A DNA stretch of 46,976 nucleotides from Obelidium mucronatum (GCA_025765595.1 JAIVFH010000220.1:1-46976); one strand, 5' to 3'. Positions 10,425-21,917 are shown, numbered from the stretch's first letter. Notes: generated by a model from the letters alone, not told the origin. Made by a program: numbers and translations.

Positions 10425-11348
10425 ATGACAGAACAGTTGAAAGCCCTCCTTGCCGCCTTCTACTCAGCAGACCAAAGCCAACTGACACCAAGTCCTCTAT
10501 TGCAGACAAAGTCGAAGTGGGACAATAGCAACAAATGGGGATTCTTTTTGGGTGTCCTCGAGTATGGGCTTCCAATTCATAAGACAAAGGTCAATGCCGC
10601 TTTAAACTCCACAACTTTCAGCGAACAACAAACCTTCTCAAAAACGCTTCAGTCCTCAACTCTTATCGATGAGCTGTTTGAATATTATATCTCTCCGTTT
10701 CACAAAGGATACTCAACCGAAAGTGAATGTAATACGACTGCTGCATCCTCAAGAGCCAGTTCAGCGGAAGACCTTGACTACATTCCCGAAGATGTTGTTT
10801 TAACTCATGCAAACTTCAAAAAAGCAGTGATGAAACGGGACGGTGTTTGCTTGTTCTGTTGGGGGAGAGCCGCTGTTGAAGGCTGTCAAATTGTAGCCCA
10901 AATGAATGATGCTCATAGGGCTGGTATGAAACAGAAACACCAAGTTCAAAATGGTCTGCTGTTATGTAAAGTCTGCCGTACCCTTTTTGATAATTTGAAA
11001 CGCTATGTTGATCTCGCTGGTATGTAATGCATTTATATTGTTTGATTTTAAATAACCACAGGAGAGGAACTGATTCTGAAAGTCGTCAATGAAAATGAGA
11101 TGGACGAGGAAAAAACTACCGAATGGCGGCGAAATATTCGTGATTTGAGAGGAATCCGTGAGCTGAGGGAAGAGGACTGGGCTGGTATTGACAAAAGACA
11201 AGCAACAAATCCCGTTGGCGAAATGTTTTTGTATTTCGTCAACACAAATCCCGCCATTCAGCCCAGCAAACAAGCTCTAGAGTTTCATAAAGCGGCTTGC
11301 CTTATTTGGAAAATGGCTGGTGGCGCTGAGAGAAGAAGAATGTCTTGA
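10425..11348 (+). CDS. HNH-like (HNH_2-type) protein with degenerate catalytic motif
   Basis: Two exons, 10425-11019 and 11062-11348, separated by a 42-bp intron, give 293 aa. The central region FKKAVMKRDGVCLFCWG, later NGLLLCKVCRTLFDNLKRY, matches the layout of fungal HNH_2-type domains: a CxxC pair, a middle hydrophobic strand, then NGLLLCxxC followed by FD. In the families I know, the middle motif carries a His (HIIA-like) and the last one is CxxCHxxFD. Here the middle is CQIVAQ and the last is CRTLFD, so both usual His positions are substituted. The zinc-holding Cys residues remain. The fold is probably kept while nuclease activity is probably lost. Flanking regions have no recognisable domain. 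Confidence 0.6.
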
Positions 11349-11682
11349 TGATATCTATGATGGAATGATCGGATTTTTAGACCCAGTGAAGTTAGCTCGT
11401 ACAAGAGAGTGGCAGAACTCCAGTGCCACATTGATTGGTTCGAGTAAATAAAGCCGTGTATACCTCCTTCCGTGGTAAAATTGGCGTTCTAAATCTAAGA
11501 GGGTATATAGCCCAACTAAAACAGACAATGAGCACACGTTGGCGATTTCGAAAATATCGCCAGGGCTAATAATGAAGTATTTCCTCGTGGGGAATGACTC
11601 TTGTGTCGTTGCACCAGAGTTTTTACACACCACTATTATTACATGCTCGAGAACTCGATTTAGAAAACAAAGAAATGCATCA
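11349..11682. other. Intergenic, convergent 3' ends
   Basis: This lies between the stop of the HNH-like gene (plus) and the stop of the CLASP gene (minus). A minus-strand open frame of 92 codons crosses it but has no protein-like signature and no partner exon. I see no RNA gene or repeat. Confidence 0.4.
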
Positions 11683-14600
11683 TCATCGCAAGCGTCTCTC
11701 CATCATTCCCTTCAAGACAATCTGTCGACTCTTTCCGCTGTGCTCCAGAACTTTATCATACAATTCTTGCGTACTTTGTCTACATTTACATAACGCCACT
11801 GCGCAATCAAAGGCGGCTTTTCTTGTTAATGGATGTTTACTTTCCAATCCCTGTTTTTTTTGCGAATATACGAAGCGAGAAAACAAGTGAGTTTACAAGA
11901 GCAAAGGATAAATTCTGGAGTACACAACAAACCTCAACAACATGGACTGTTAAGCTTTCCCAGTCAGCGTCTAAGGTAACGTTTATGGCTGAATCACCCT
12001 CGTTGATGCTATTCCCAGATATGACGCCTTCCAAAGTCCGAGCCAACATTTCATAACACGTTCTTTGGCTCGACACCCAATTCATGGCCCCAGTATCGAT
12101 GGTTTCTTCAGTAGACGACCCAGAAGTGAGCGCGGATGTGGCTTTGATTTGACTCAAGACATTAGAAATAACTGTAGAAAGCATCCCGAAACGAATATGA
12201 GATTCCACTGTTTCCAGCGCATTCGCGACTTCATATTCGATTTCAAGGCTATCATCAGTACCCTACAAATATCCAAAAGAAAAGAGTTGTTTAGGGATAT
12301 TGCACAAGACTATTATTTGGGAGACAAACCTCAGCTTTTGCAGCAAGTTTCAGGACAGACTGCAACATGCCTGTAACAACAGCAGTTGGTAGCAAAGCCC
12401 CAGTATCGATTCCAGGAATCTCCAATACGCTACGATAAATTGCCAATCCCTTCTTTATAAATCCCGATGTCTGTGTTACACGACTGTTTGTTAGGACATG
12501 TGTTCTCCCTATGCATTTGCAGCTTCACCTTCTTTTTCGAGTCTGCGGTTTCCAAGTCTTTCACCACAGCACCAACGAGATCCTCCAATCGCGACACCAC
12601 AGGTTCCAAACTTTGAACAGCGTCGTGCCCTCCATATGCTTCCAAAAGTTCCCAGACGGAATCGACCCCACCCCACATTATTGCATCGCTTACTTGGTTT
12701 TCGAGTTGCATTGTCCAGTTTTCATTGTCGCTTGTTCCGAGAATGACCGCAAGATCTGGATTCCAGGATACTTGCTTGCGATGTCCAGTGTGTTGCTGTG
12801 GTGGTGGTGGCGCGACTGGTTCTAACGGCGTCTGATCATGGGTTGGGGTCGAAACCGGAGTTGTACGTGGGGTTGTCTTGATTGAATTGCTTTTGCTGTT
12901 GCTGTTTGTTCGAATCATGGGTGGGGTTGGAGTAGGTCTCCGTTCTGTGGTTACATTCGATGTAGTTGAATGGGGAATCATGCTCGCTAAAATTGGGGAG
13001 CTTGGCGCTTTCGGGGAAATAACGCGAGAATGTGGTGGACTACTAAAAGATGATGCTGAAGACGTGGAAGAATATGTCGTAGAAACAGTTGGCCGAGCAA
13101 GCTTACTCGCCCCACTACTGCTGCTGGCTGAAGCGTTTCGAACAGCTTCTTGCTTCAAACTGGAGCTAACTGTTGGAGCCAGCACTCCCGCCAAGCTTCT
13201 TTTTCCAGCCATTAATTGTTGAGGTGTTGACGATCGTGCTGGTGGACTCGGTGCCACCATTGTGGTACTGATGGTTCTCCTAAGTGCTACACTACCACCG
13301 GGTTGTTCTACGCGTCTGTTCAAAGCGCTTAAAAAGGGAGCAACAGGTACAGAAGGGTCGCTGTTTGATCTGACTACTTGAGATGCACGCCTTGCGCTTG
13401 TTGGTACCAGTTTCGATCCAGATCTCTCTGCTGTAGTTAATTGCACGGTACTTGAGCTTTTCGTGAGAGTTCCCTTTAATACGGGCTTGTAAGCGATGGC
13501 TGTTTTTGTTGGTTGTCTGGCAACAAGGTGTGGGCTATGGGGTGATGGAGGAGGCGTCGATGGTGCTGAACCGATGGATGAAGAGGGTGACGGTGTTGTT
13601 CGCGGTGATGGTGTTGGCATCGGAGGCGTAGGTTTCCTCAGCAAGGTTTGTTGAAGGGGTGGAGTTGGCGTTGTTCTTCCTTTGCGAAGAAAGGGATGGG
13701 TATGGCTTGTTGAAGGCGATTGGGGGACAGCCGACGGAGATCCAGAAAAAGATAGTGGGCGAGGAATGGTCGTTTGACGCTGTTGCGAAGATGTTCGTGC
13801 CATTGCCGGAGGCGGTTGCGACGGCGTTGGTGGTCGGGGTTGTTGCTGTGGGAGAGAGGAGAGTGTTTGCTGACGTCTTACAGTTTGAAGGGGAGTTTGA
13901 ATTGACTTTGACGTTGAGGTTGTTCCAGTCAACGATTTCACCCGTGCCATAGGCAGGAAAGATGTGCGAACTCTTGTACTAGAGGGATTGGAATTTTCTG
14001 GTACTAAATTGGTCACTATTCGCAGGGATGTATCGCTTTCTTGATCAACGCCGGAAGACTTAATTTCCACCGAGTTTTCAACTGAAGAGCTGGATGTGCT
14101 GGCCTGAGCAGGAGCTTCAGCAATCAGATTTTCGACTGAAAGTTCGAATATTGGGACAGAATCGTCGAATGAAGCAGCGGAAGGGCTGCTCGCCTGAAAA
14201 GGTGCTTCAGTAGTGAGAATTTCATCGGAATGTTTGGTAATGGAGACCGTTTGCCCATCCAGAACAGATGGATCAGTAAGCCCACTTAATCGCTCCAAGT
14301 CATCCACTGTAGAATCTGCAACTTCAACACGAACAATCATGGTATCCAAAGCGCCATCGACAGAAACTGCACTCAGTTCGACTGTATCTTTGCAGGATTC
14401 CAAGTGACAAATTTCAGGACTTGTTTCCCCAATCTGTAAGTCAGCATGATCATCTGGAGCACCTTCAACAATAGAATTCGTCGTCGCAATATCAAGATTC
14501 AAAATAAGTGGATTTCCTGGGTCATCGCTTTCGTTTGGAAACGAATCGTCATTACAATGGTCATCTTCGGAGACAACTGTGTCCGCATCATCTTCATCTC

Positions 14601-17128
14601 CCACAGTTTCAGCATCACCATCAGAATCAACGCGTTGCAATTCAAGGAGTTCGTGTTGCTCCTCAGAAATAGCTCGTTGCGTTTCGACGAATATTTCTTC
14701 TTCAGTAACGGATGCTATATACCCACTATCACGAACACTGGCAACAGTTTCAACAGCAGATCCATTTAAGCTGGGTATCGGCGAGATTGGAGTTCTTTCT
14801 GGGTCTCTTTCTGGGTCGTTGGTTTCATCAAGAGCTCCACTTTTACCTGCGTCTTCATCCTTATCCGTATTATTATTTCCCCCATCCACTATGTCTTCAG
14901 ACTCAGAGACTAACGAATTCAGCAGACATATCGGTTCCACAGCAGCCAATGGATGGTCCGTACTTGTTGTTGTGGGCAGCGGCGCTGTCAAGACTTCCAC
15001 AAAAGAGATATTTCCATCCCCGCCTGCAGGTCCATCCTCATCACCATCCACACTTTCCTCCTCCTCGCGCGGTCCTCCATTGTCCCATAAAAATTCTGGG
15101 TCCAATTCGGCTTCCTCACTGGGATTGTCGACTTCATCGGCAGATTGAATGTTCACAAATGGCAGTCCATTGGCCAGACGATGAGCTTCTTCTGCAGCTG
15201 CAACTTCTTCTTCAAGGGTCATGGTATATGTAACGTTCAAAGTGGTGATCAAATCATGCGAGATCTCGTCGGCTGAAACTGCTGTTATCGCGGTAGATGG
15301 TGTTGATGGTCGCGATGTTAGCAATAATGCTGTTACTTGGGTTTTCAGAGAGCTGGCGTGTGGCGGTACAACACTTTCAGCGTCATCAGCTAAAATCAAT
15401 GGTTCTGTCGCAGGTTGTGCCGGAGAATCTATTCCTTCCTCAGCTTGAACTGATTCTGTTGACAACGAACCGTCTCGGACACTGTCTTTGAGTTGTTCCC
15501 TGACATCCCCAAATTCCTGCTCGGCTATTGCGGCAGCGACGATTGGGACTGTGACCGGATCGACATCTTCTGAAGCAGAAAGCTCAGCTATCATTCTCAC
15601 GATTTCTTCTTCACTCGCTTCAACCATAGTTTCCACAGCATTTTCTACTGCCTCCACAAGATCCGCGACATTTTCTTCAATATCTGCTACTATCGAGACG
15701 ACAGCGTCATGTCCGGAAACAATGAAAGAATCCAGACCCTGTTCTTTTGAAGAATCATCTTCGAGCGCAATATCCCGATCTGAATCATGATGGGATTCTG
15801 ACCAAAAAGGTATCGAATCAGCCATCGCACCAAATCCTGCCGTCCAAGAACTGCCGGGAACAACTGCATCTCCAAATTCGTCTTCATCTGCTTCAGCATC
15901 ATCCAGAAAGATTGGCGGTGTCTCTCCATCTAGCAAAGATTCAGCTCCAAAAGAATCAAATTGCATGTGATCATCAATTGAATCTCGATGGGTCACGAAG
16001 CGAAATATGGATTCCTTGCTCTTGAGAGCACGAATGCGAGAATTCTGAATTGGCGATATTGGTGGTTGCTGAAGATTCTGAGGCGTTGAGGAGAAGTCGT
16101 GGCGATGTGGTTGAACGCATTTTGTTACTAAAGAAGACGTTGGTAATGCTAGTTCGTGGTATCTAGATTGCTGAACTTCCTGCTCTTGCTTTTCTCGAAC
16201 AAGCTGCTTGGCGGAATTGGTTTCTTGATTATTATCTCTGGAATTGTTGCTGGCTGGTTTAACTGTGGGCGGAGGTTTGATTTGTAGACTTTTCATGTGC
16301 TGCGGAGTCAAAGAAGATGTGAATCTAGAAAATTAACAATGAGTATAATAGTCTGGTTATACATGAAAGAGCTTCGTTTACTTGTCCACTTGATTTGAGT
16401 AGAGTTGCGAGTATTCCCCAAACAGCCGCCTTCCTGCATCCCGAACTTCATTGGCAGAGTCACTTATTGCGAGGCGCAGAACTTCTTGAACGACTTCGAT
16501 GAACCTTCCGCCATCGACTTGAAAGCAACACGTGTTTAATACGCTGCCTTTTAGTTGCTTGAACACTCACCCAGGTTGCTCCTCAGCGCCTCCAAAATGC
16601 AGCAAACTGAATCCACGCAAATAATCCGCAGTGGCTTCGATGCCTTTGATCCCTTGCGCAGCTCCGAACAACACAACACCGCAAACGGATACATGCCAGT
16701 TCCGCCAACATCTGAAACGATGGACGCAATGCCGCTCCACGCCAGGCGGACCATCACAGCCGATGCCTTCGCTGAAAGTTGGAGCAGCGAAGTCAGGTGC
16801 TCCGTGGCCATTCCCTGAGAGGCAAAGGAGGGTCCTAGTGAAGAAGCACTGGTTGAGAGCAGAGTGATGGCAGTCTTCTGGAGGGCAGATCGAGGCGATA
16901 GAAGCTATATTCAGGACAGCGATGAGTCAACAGATTCATTCAATGCGGTAAGCTTACACTCTGGGTGATGTGCTTGGTGATTCGCTTGAGAGCCTCAACG
17001 CCAACCAGAGGAGAAACTTTCTGGATCGAAACCGTAAAGAATGCAAGTGATTTGTCCATTGCTGTCCACGTTGATTCATCTTCGGGTTTTGAGAATGCTG
17101 TTGTTACTTGGGACACTGCAGCCTCCAT
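11683..17128 (-). CDS. CLASP family microtubule-associated protein
   Basis: Seven exons join perfectly in phase: 17128-16958, 16904-16571, 16517-16382, 16324-12529, 12470-12330, 12262-11933 and 11850-11683, giving 1691 aa. Residues 1-220 form a CLASP_N/TOG-like helical repeat: AFSKPEDESTWTAMDKSLAF, then SPRSALQKTAITLL, then ISDSANEVRDAGRRLFGEYS, matching the NW, S-R-T and D-VR-AR landmarks of CLASPs. Residues about 330-1000 are long and acidic. Residues about 1000-1390 are basic and Ser/Pro-rich with SxIP-like contexts, the usual microtubule and EB1-binding part. The C-terminal 300 residues end in HPLTRKAAFDCAVALCKCRQ and GKSRQIVLKGMMERR, the CLASP_C signature. CLASPs stabilise microtubule plus ends and kinetochore fibres. 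The long acidic insertion is unusual. Upstream space is only 157 bp. Confidence 0.85.
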
Positions 17129-17285
17129 TTTGGGGATATCAATGAAACTATTGGAATGTAAATGAAAACACAGAACAATTAAGCCTATATTTTGTTAAAG
17201 TCTTTTTGAATTCATATTCGGTATGCTGTTGGTATGGTGCTGTTTATTCCACTTGGCTCACTTGATTTCGTCTGATGGTTCCTGT

Positions 17286-18239
17286 CTATTCATCTTCGTC
17301 TTTCCTGGCTCGAACTTTCACTGGTTTACCGTGAACTTTTCCATGCAATCTGAGTTCTTGCGGTCGCTTGTACGCTGCGTCACACAATCGGCAAGTGAAT
17401 GGTTTCGCATCAGAATGCACCACCATATGCACCTTTTTTTCACGAGCAGTCTTAAACTTTTTGTCGCAATAATCGCAAGCAAATGGCTTTTCTCCTGTTG
17501 ATCAATAATCAAAACGTAAAGAATGTCAGCTGGACAGCTGGGTAAAAATTCACATACCAGTATGTTTCATAATATGCAATTTAAGCTCTGCAGCGCGCTT
17601 GTATGCCTCAGGGCACAAATGGCAAGTGAATGGTCTTTCATCGCTGTGTACCACCATGTGCGATTTCAACTCTGGAGCCGTTCTGCATACGACTCTGCAC
17701 ATTCGGCATTTGAATATCTTTTCACCTTGTTTTTTTTTGGAGTTAGATTCGCCTCTCTCTCTCTCCCACTGTATTTTATCCTAACCTGCAGTTTCGCCTT
17801 CATGTTCCACTCGGTGGAGTTTTAATTCACTCTGACGTTTGAACGCAGCCGTACATAAATCACATGGAAATGGCTTCTCATCAGTGTGAACTAAACCGTG
17901 GCTTTTTAATTCCTGTTGTTGTTGTTGATTTGTTGTAAATACTTTGAATAACTTTGAAATACACACTCGAAAATGTTTTAGGTGATTTACCGGCATCGTC
18001 TTGAACAGCCTAGAACAAATAAGGCATTGATACTGTCTAGTATCATCCGAATCTTCGGGCCCCCCTTCTTCCTCCTCAGAGTCAGGAACAATATCGTCAT
18101 CTCCATTCGAAGTCAAAGGTGATTCCGATCCTGCCGACTTGTTCCACTGCTGCTGGCCAGCCCTCTTTTCAGCAAGCGATGATTCATACGAACCAGCGTC
18201 GCTTAGTGCGTCTTCGTCAATAGTTTCTTTTCGTGGCAT
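17286..18239 (-). CDS. C2H2 zinc-finger protein
   Basis: Four exons, 18239-17991, 17912-17786, 17725-17558 and 17494-17286, give 250 aa. The acidic N terminus (DSEEEEGGPEDSDD) is followed by six C2H2 fingers, for example YQCLICSRLFKTMPELKSH, FPCDLCTAAFKRQSELKLH, FKCRMCRVVCRTAPELKSH, FTCHLCPEAYKRAAELKLH, FACDYCDKKFKTAREKKVH and FTCRLCDAAYKRPQELRLH. The first finger only appears after removing the 78-bp intron 17913-17990, which restores the exact C-x2-C-x12-H-x3-H spacing and therefore validates the intron. Linkers are HTDEKPF, HSDERPF and GEKPF. Alternate fingers pair up, suggesting a duplicated two-finger unit. It is probably a DNA-binding regulator. It is transcribed away from the neighbouring zinc-finger gene. 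Confidence 0.8.
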
Positions 18240-18242
18240 TTT

Positions 18243-18243
<1 letters not shown>

Positions 18244-18285
<42 letters not shown>
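18244..18285 (+). repeat. A42 homopolymer in a 60-bp divergent promoter
   Basis: An uninterrupted run of 42 A residues fills most of the gap between two divergently transcribed zinc-finger genes (starts at 18239 minus and 18300 plus). Poly(dA:dT) tracts exclude nucleosomes in fungal promoters, so it could open both genes. The exact length is unreliable because long homopolymers are poorly resolved by sequencing. Confidence 0.7.
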
Positions 18286-18286
<1 letters not shown>

Positions 18287-18299
18287 AATTGTTTTCTCG

Positions 18300-19475
18300 A
18301 TGGCCAAAAAGATGGAGAAAAGACCGCAAAGGACCCCCACAAAACGTGCCCGATTCGATCCAAGCATTGGAAACAACCAAGCTGTGAAGTCGGATGCTTG
18401 GCAAAGACAGATCGCAGAGCAGTGGGGAAATACGTCAAATTACGACGCGTCATTGAAGAACGTTATTCCTAAAGATGCCCTCCGATCACTAATGTCACCC
18501 AAGAAGATGGTTAAATCAGCCTGGACCCCGGACAGAAAGATGCCGGTATATTTGCCGGAGAAAACACTGACTTCGTGTCCAATCGAGAAAATTATTGCCA
18601 GACCTAATCAGCCCGAAGCCTATCGCGAATCGTCCATATCTTCAGATATATCTTGCCCTTCGTCACTCTATTCAGTTGTATCATCCAACACAATGATGTC
18701 AGCGCCTGCTTCCGAATCTGATTCAACGACAATGACAACACCAACCGACTCAGCGACAACAATTCCCAACAAAGCGCATCCGACACAAAGAATCCCATTA
18801 GACTACGTATCTATAAAATACAACAGAATTCTGGTCCTCATGATGCCAGAATTCTCCAACCTATCAGCACAAGAACGAGCATCCATAAAGCGCGCAGTCG
18901 GCTTATATCTTCAACTTAACTGCCGAAATCCATCGAATCTAGCTCTTTCATCCCATGAATATATTTTCCAAACGGCTGCTACTAGTACAGCTACTACTTC
19001 TACTACGACTACTACGACTGCTACAGGATACACGTATCTCGTTCCTGTGTATTTGGTACAAGAGTTTATCATTTGGATTAGCAAAGAACTCGGCAAAGCA
19101 TTTCCATCTCACATGGTCAACACCCAACCAGCAATGAAAAAATACGTTTGGCAAGTTGCAGAAAACTTTGAAAATGTTCGCGAGCTAGCCACCGCGGCGG
19201 CTTGGAAAAGAACAGATGAGAGTTTAGCCTTCTCTATTCCTTCTGGAACAGCGTCCTCAGTACCAATTGAACAAAAGCGAATCGAGAAGGGGAAAACACA
19301 CAAATGTTCAATCTGTCCCGCTGTATTTGACCTCGCATCTTCTTTGGTGAATCATCGGCGATGCCATGTTATTCGTGAAGGGAACCAGAGCTATAATTGC
19401 ACCAAGTGTGGGGTGTTTTTTACGAGGCGAATTGGGTTGAAACATCACAGGGAATACTTCTGTACACTGGGCTAA
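18300..19475 (+). CDS. Zinc-finger protein with two C-terminal C2H2 motifs
   Basis: A single exon encodes 391 aa. The first 150 residues are basic then Ser/Thr-rich with a poly-Thr patch around residue 235. A middle, possibly helical block (FSNLSAQERASIKRAVGLYL, later VPVYLVQEFIIWISKELG) may be a folded domain that I do not recognise. The C terminus has HKCSICPAVFDLASSLVNHR and YNCTKCGVFFTRRIGLKHHR, two C2H2 fingers of normal spacing, with HRRCH and HHREYFC ends. It is probably nuclear and DNA-binding. The frame opens 15 bp after the A42 tract, so the 5' UTR must be very short or this ATG is internal to a longer leader. Confidence 0.7.
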   Translation: MAKKMEKRPQRTPTKRARFDPSIGNNQAVKSDAWQRQIAEQWGNTSNYDASLKNVIPKDALRSLMSPKKMVKSAWTPDRKMPVYLPEKTLTSCPIEKIIARPNQPEAYRESSISSDISCPSSLYSVVSSNTMMSAPASESDSTTMTTPTDSATTIPNKAHPTQRIPLDYVSIKYNRILVLMMPEFSNLSAQERASIKRAVGLYLQLNCRNPSNLALSSHEYIFQTAATSTATTSTTTTTTATGYTYLVPVYLVQEFIIWISKELGKAFPSHMVNTQPAMKKYVWQVAENFENVRELATAAAWKRTDESLAFSIPSGTASSVPIEQKRIEKGKTHKCSICPAVFDLASSLVNHRRCHVIREGNQSYNCTKCGVFFTRRIGLKHHREYFCTLG

Positions 19476-20003
19476 AAAACCTTTCGAAAGCGTATTCATT
19501 GCAATTTCCCAACATTAAAGCTACATGTTGTCGTGTGTTCTCGAGTACTGGTGATTTGGAACACAATGTGTTCGTTTATTTAATAAAGCTCATATTGACT
19601 AAGTAAAGTGAATTGTGATGAAGTACACACCTGGTGATTTGGAACACAATGTGTTATCTGTCCCAAATCACCAAGATTTCCGGTTTGTGCTAATTTTCCG
19701 ATAAGTTCCGTAACGCGCCGAGAAGGCATATTCATCATGGCGCTTCCAGAATTCATGGAAGTCCACGGTTGTTGATATCTTGTTGCTTTTGTATTGATTT
19801 TGTATTGATTATTTCCTTAAGGATAAAGTTATGTGTGTTTTCACCGCAAAGGAAAAAAACGTGTGTTTATTATTATCTATTTTTTGTCTATTCTATGCCG
19901 ACAAATGGAACACGCAGAAAAAACATCAGCAAGACCAGTTTTTTTTCGGCTCAGAACGAGGATTAATCAATTTCCATTCCTTCATCGTCATCTGGTGGAA
20001 GCA
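19476..20003. other. Intergenic with a 25-bp direct repeat
   Basis: The 25-bp word at 19548-19572 (CTGGTGATTTGGAACACAAT plus GTGTT) recurs exactly at 19631-19655, and its inverse CCAAATCACC follows at 19664-19673. AATAAAG at 19581 could be the polyadenylation signal of the upstream gene. A near-palindrome CTTCCAGAATTCATGGAAG lies at 19742-19760. No coding frame in this stretch looks real. Confidence 0.55.
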
Positions 20004-21004
20004 TCATACAACTGTCACGAAATCCTCCGAATCTGGAGCTTTTGACTTGAAATGATTCCGAAGCAATTGAAATAGCAGAGGTAGCAGCTTCGTTGACAGG
20101 GGGCCATACAAGTTATGCCTGATGCTCAATGAAGTGCTATAAAAACTCTGGAAGCGGGTGTTGGCCATCGCCACTGCGCCAAAGACACGCCCGTTTGTAG
20201 AAGGGGTGACCAACATTGGTGGAGCGGATAGTGCCGGTCTGAATTGCGGGGCATCAGTAGCTACGTCCAGCGGCGGCGGTTGGATATTCTCGTGGTGTGA
20301 ATGAATGACTTTTTCCCTTGCCGTGTGTGCTGCTGCTTCTACTTGCTGCAAATCGCTGATATGGCAAAACTCTTCTACATTCAGAATTGACGCTTTCTGG
20401 GTGCTTTTTGTTGTAAGCTGTGTGCACACTCCATCATCTTCTGGCCCAGCCTTCCGCTTTCTTGAAGGTTCCCCTACTTCTTTGCTATTCTCTTCTGGTG
20501 TTGCAGCTATTTTGGTACTACTAGCACTCAAGCGTGTGTTTTCTTGGCGTGTATATGGTGTCATACCTTTCTTTCGAGATTGCCGCCGATGCTTTGATTT
20601 TGTTGTTGGTTACTGATCATTTTTTGTCACCGTTAACCCTCCCCCCGTTTTTTTAGGGGGGCAACAAGAGAGAGACAGCAGAGAGAGAGGAAATAGGCTC
20701 AACTTACATCGTGGCGTTTGAAAACATCGGTTCTTGGGCTTTCAAATACATTTTGCCTCCGTTGAGCAACCTGTGGCAATGCGGTACTGGCGGCAATAGC
20801 AATCGGAGGTTCATTAATAACAGCGGTTGTATTGACAATTGGTAGTGGTAGTGGTGGTGGTGGTGGAATCACTGCAATCGGAGCCTGAAGGGCTCGTGAG
20901 ATTTGATCCCGCTCGTGTGTCGAAAAATACATCATTGTTTTCCTGATAAAGTCTTGAACCTCATTCTGACGTGATTGCTGCTGTTCAGTTGATTGGGAAA
21001 ACAT
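20004..21004 (-). CDS. Hypothetical proline-rich protein
   Basis: Two exons, 21004-20708 and 20591-20004, are joined by a 116-bp intron with GT-AG ends, giving about 294 aa. The first exon has a helical N terminus (QDFIRKTMMYFSTHERDQIS) followed by IPPPPPLPLP. The second exon begins with a basic stretch (HRRQSRKKGMTPYTRQ) that could be a nuclear localisation signal and contains KRKAGPEDDG and VEEFCHISDLQQVEAAAH. I recognise no family. The 3' end is uncertain: an alternative small intron would end the protein in an acidic PPDDDEGMEID tail instead. Confidence 0.45.
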
Positions 21005-21492
21005 TTTTTTTTTCTTTCGTCTTTTTTTTTTTGTAGTATATAGTGGTGTGTTTTCTTTGTCTGGGAGGAGAGGTGTTCAGAAGTGAAATTGTAAATCCCT
21101 TCCCCACTTCTTCATTGGTACGTTACCTTTAGGTTATATATGCCACGTATAGTAATATATAGTATTGTGTTTTAAGAGTTTGAAGTACTTTTGAAAGATT
21201 CACTTGAGCAATTGAAGTGACATAAACAACTTTTAACAAGAGCGAGCGAGTATGATTTGTAAAACAACGTTTGAAGAAAAAAAAAGCGCGTTTTCCTTTG
21301 GTTTAATCTCTTTTGTATACTTGGTCTTGAGCAGAGTAGCGTGATTTTTGTTTGAACACGAGTATAGAGAGAGTTATTTTCTGTTTTTTTATCGACTCGA
21401 GGGAGCAAGTGTTGATTCAAAACGGTAGAAGATCAGCAAATGTAACTTTTAAGAATTAAGAATCAAAAAAAGGTTTTTAGTTTTTTTAAGAG
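21005..21492. other. Intergenic, upstream of hypothetical gene and flank of the retrotransposon
   Basis: AT-rich DNA with several T runs directly upstream of the gene starting at 21004. A minus-strand open frame of 82 codons is present but not protein-like. The last bases before 21493 are the target flank of the Ngaro-like element. Confidence 0.4.
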
Positions 21493-21658
21493 CAAATGAG
21501 TTGCTCAGAATCCCCGACGCCTTGCGATGAGTTGAATAAATAATATTTATTACTGAAGACACAATTCAACAATATAGCGAAGTAAGGCACCGAAGCAGAA
21601 GCAAAAGATGTGCATTATTTGAACACACATCAAGAGCCAACGTTCATTGAAATGCCCT
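21493..21658 (-). repeat. Ngaro-like element, repeat B2 (166 bp)
   Basis: It is an exact copy of 21915-22080, offset by 422 bp. It is the outer 3' end of the element in its own orientation. Its innermost bases continue into the 53-bp tandem units. Confidence 0.85.
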
Positions 21659-21755
21659 GGAGGATGAAAATGACGAGAAAATGAAATGAAAGGGTCACAT
21701 TGAAATGCCCTGGAGGATGAAAATGACGTGAAAATGAAATGAAAGGGTCATTGAA
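21646..21755. repeat. 53-bp tandem repeat between A2 and B2
   Basis: The unit starting ATTGAAATGCCCTGGAGGAT occurs at 21646-21698 and 21699-21750 with one base change (GACGAG versus GACGTG), and a third copy starts at 21750 before breaking off. The first 13 bases belong to B2, so the duplication began inside the terminal repeat. Confidence 0.75.
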
Positions 21756-21795
21756 TTAGCAGAGAGAAGGGATGCTAGAGGGGGATGGTGGGTGG

Positions 21796-21917
21796 GGTTG
21801 CTGATTTTCTGGGATGCCTCGGGGATCACTCATTTTCCGAATGAAAGAATAAACATCGTCATATTTCTTCTCTTCATTTCCTTGTCAATTCAGGATCCTC
21901 CCTCCTTTACATACCAA
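21796..21917 (-). repeat. Ngaro-like element, repeat A2 (122 bp)
   Basis: It is identical to 27086-27207, offset by 5290 bp. Because A1 reaches into the start of gag, A2 duplicates the first gag codons without the rest of the gene. Confidence 0.85.

Noticed and set aside
18139..18472. Open frames with poly-Lys or poly-Phe through the A42 tract
   Set aside because: They exist only because a homopolymer lacks stops. The flanking real genes explain the region.
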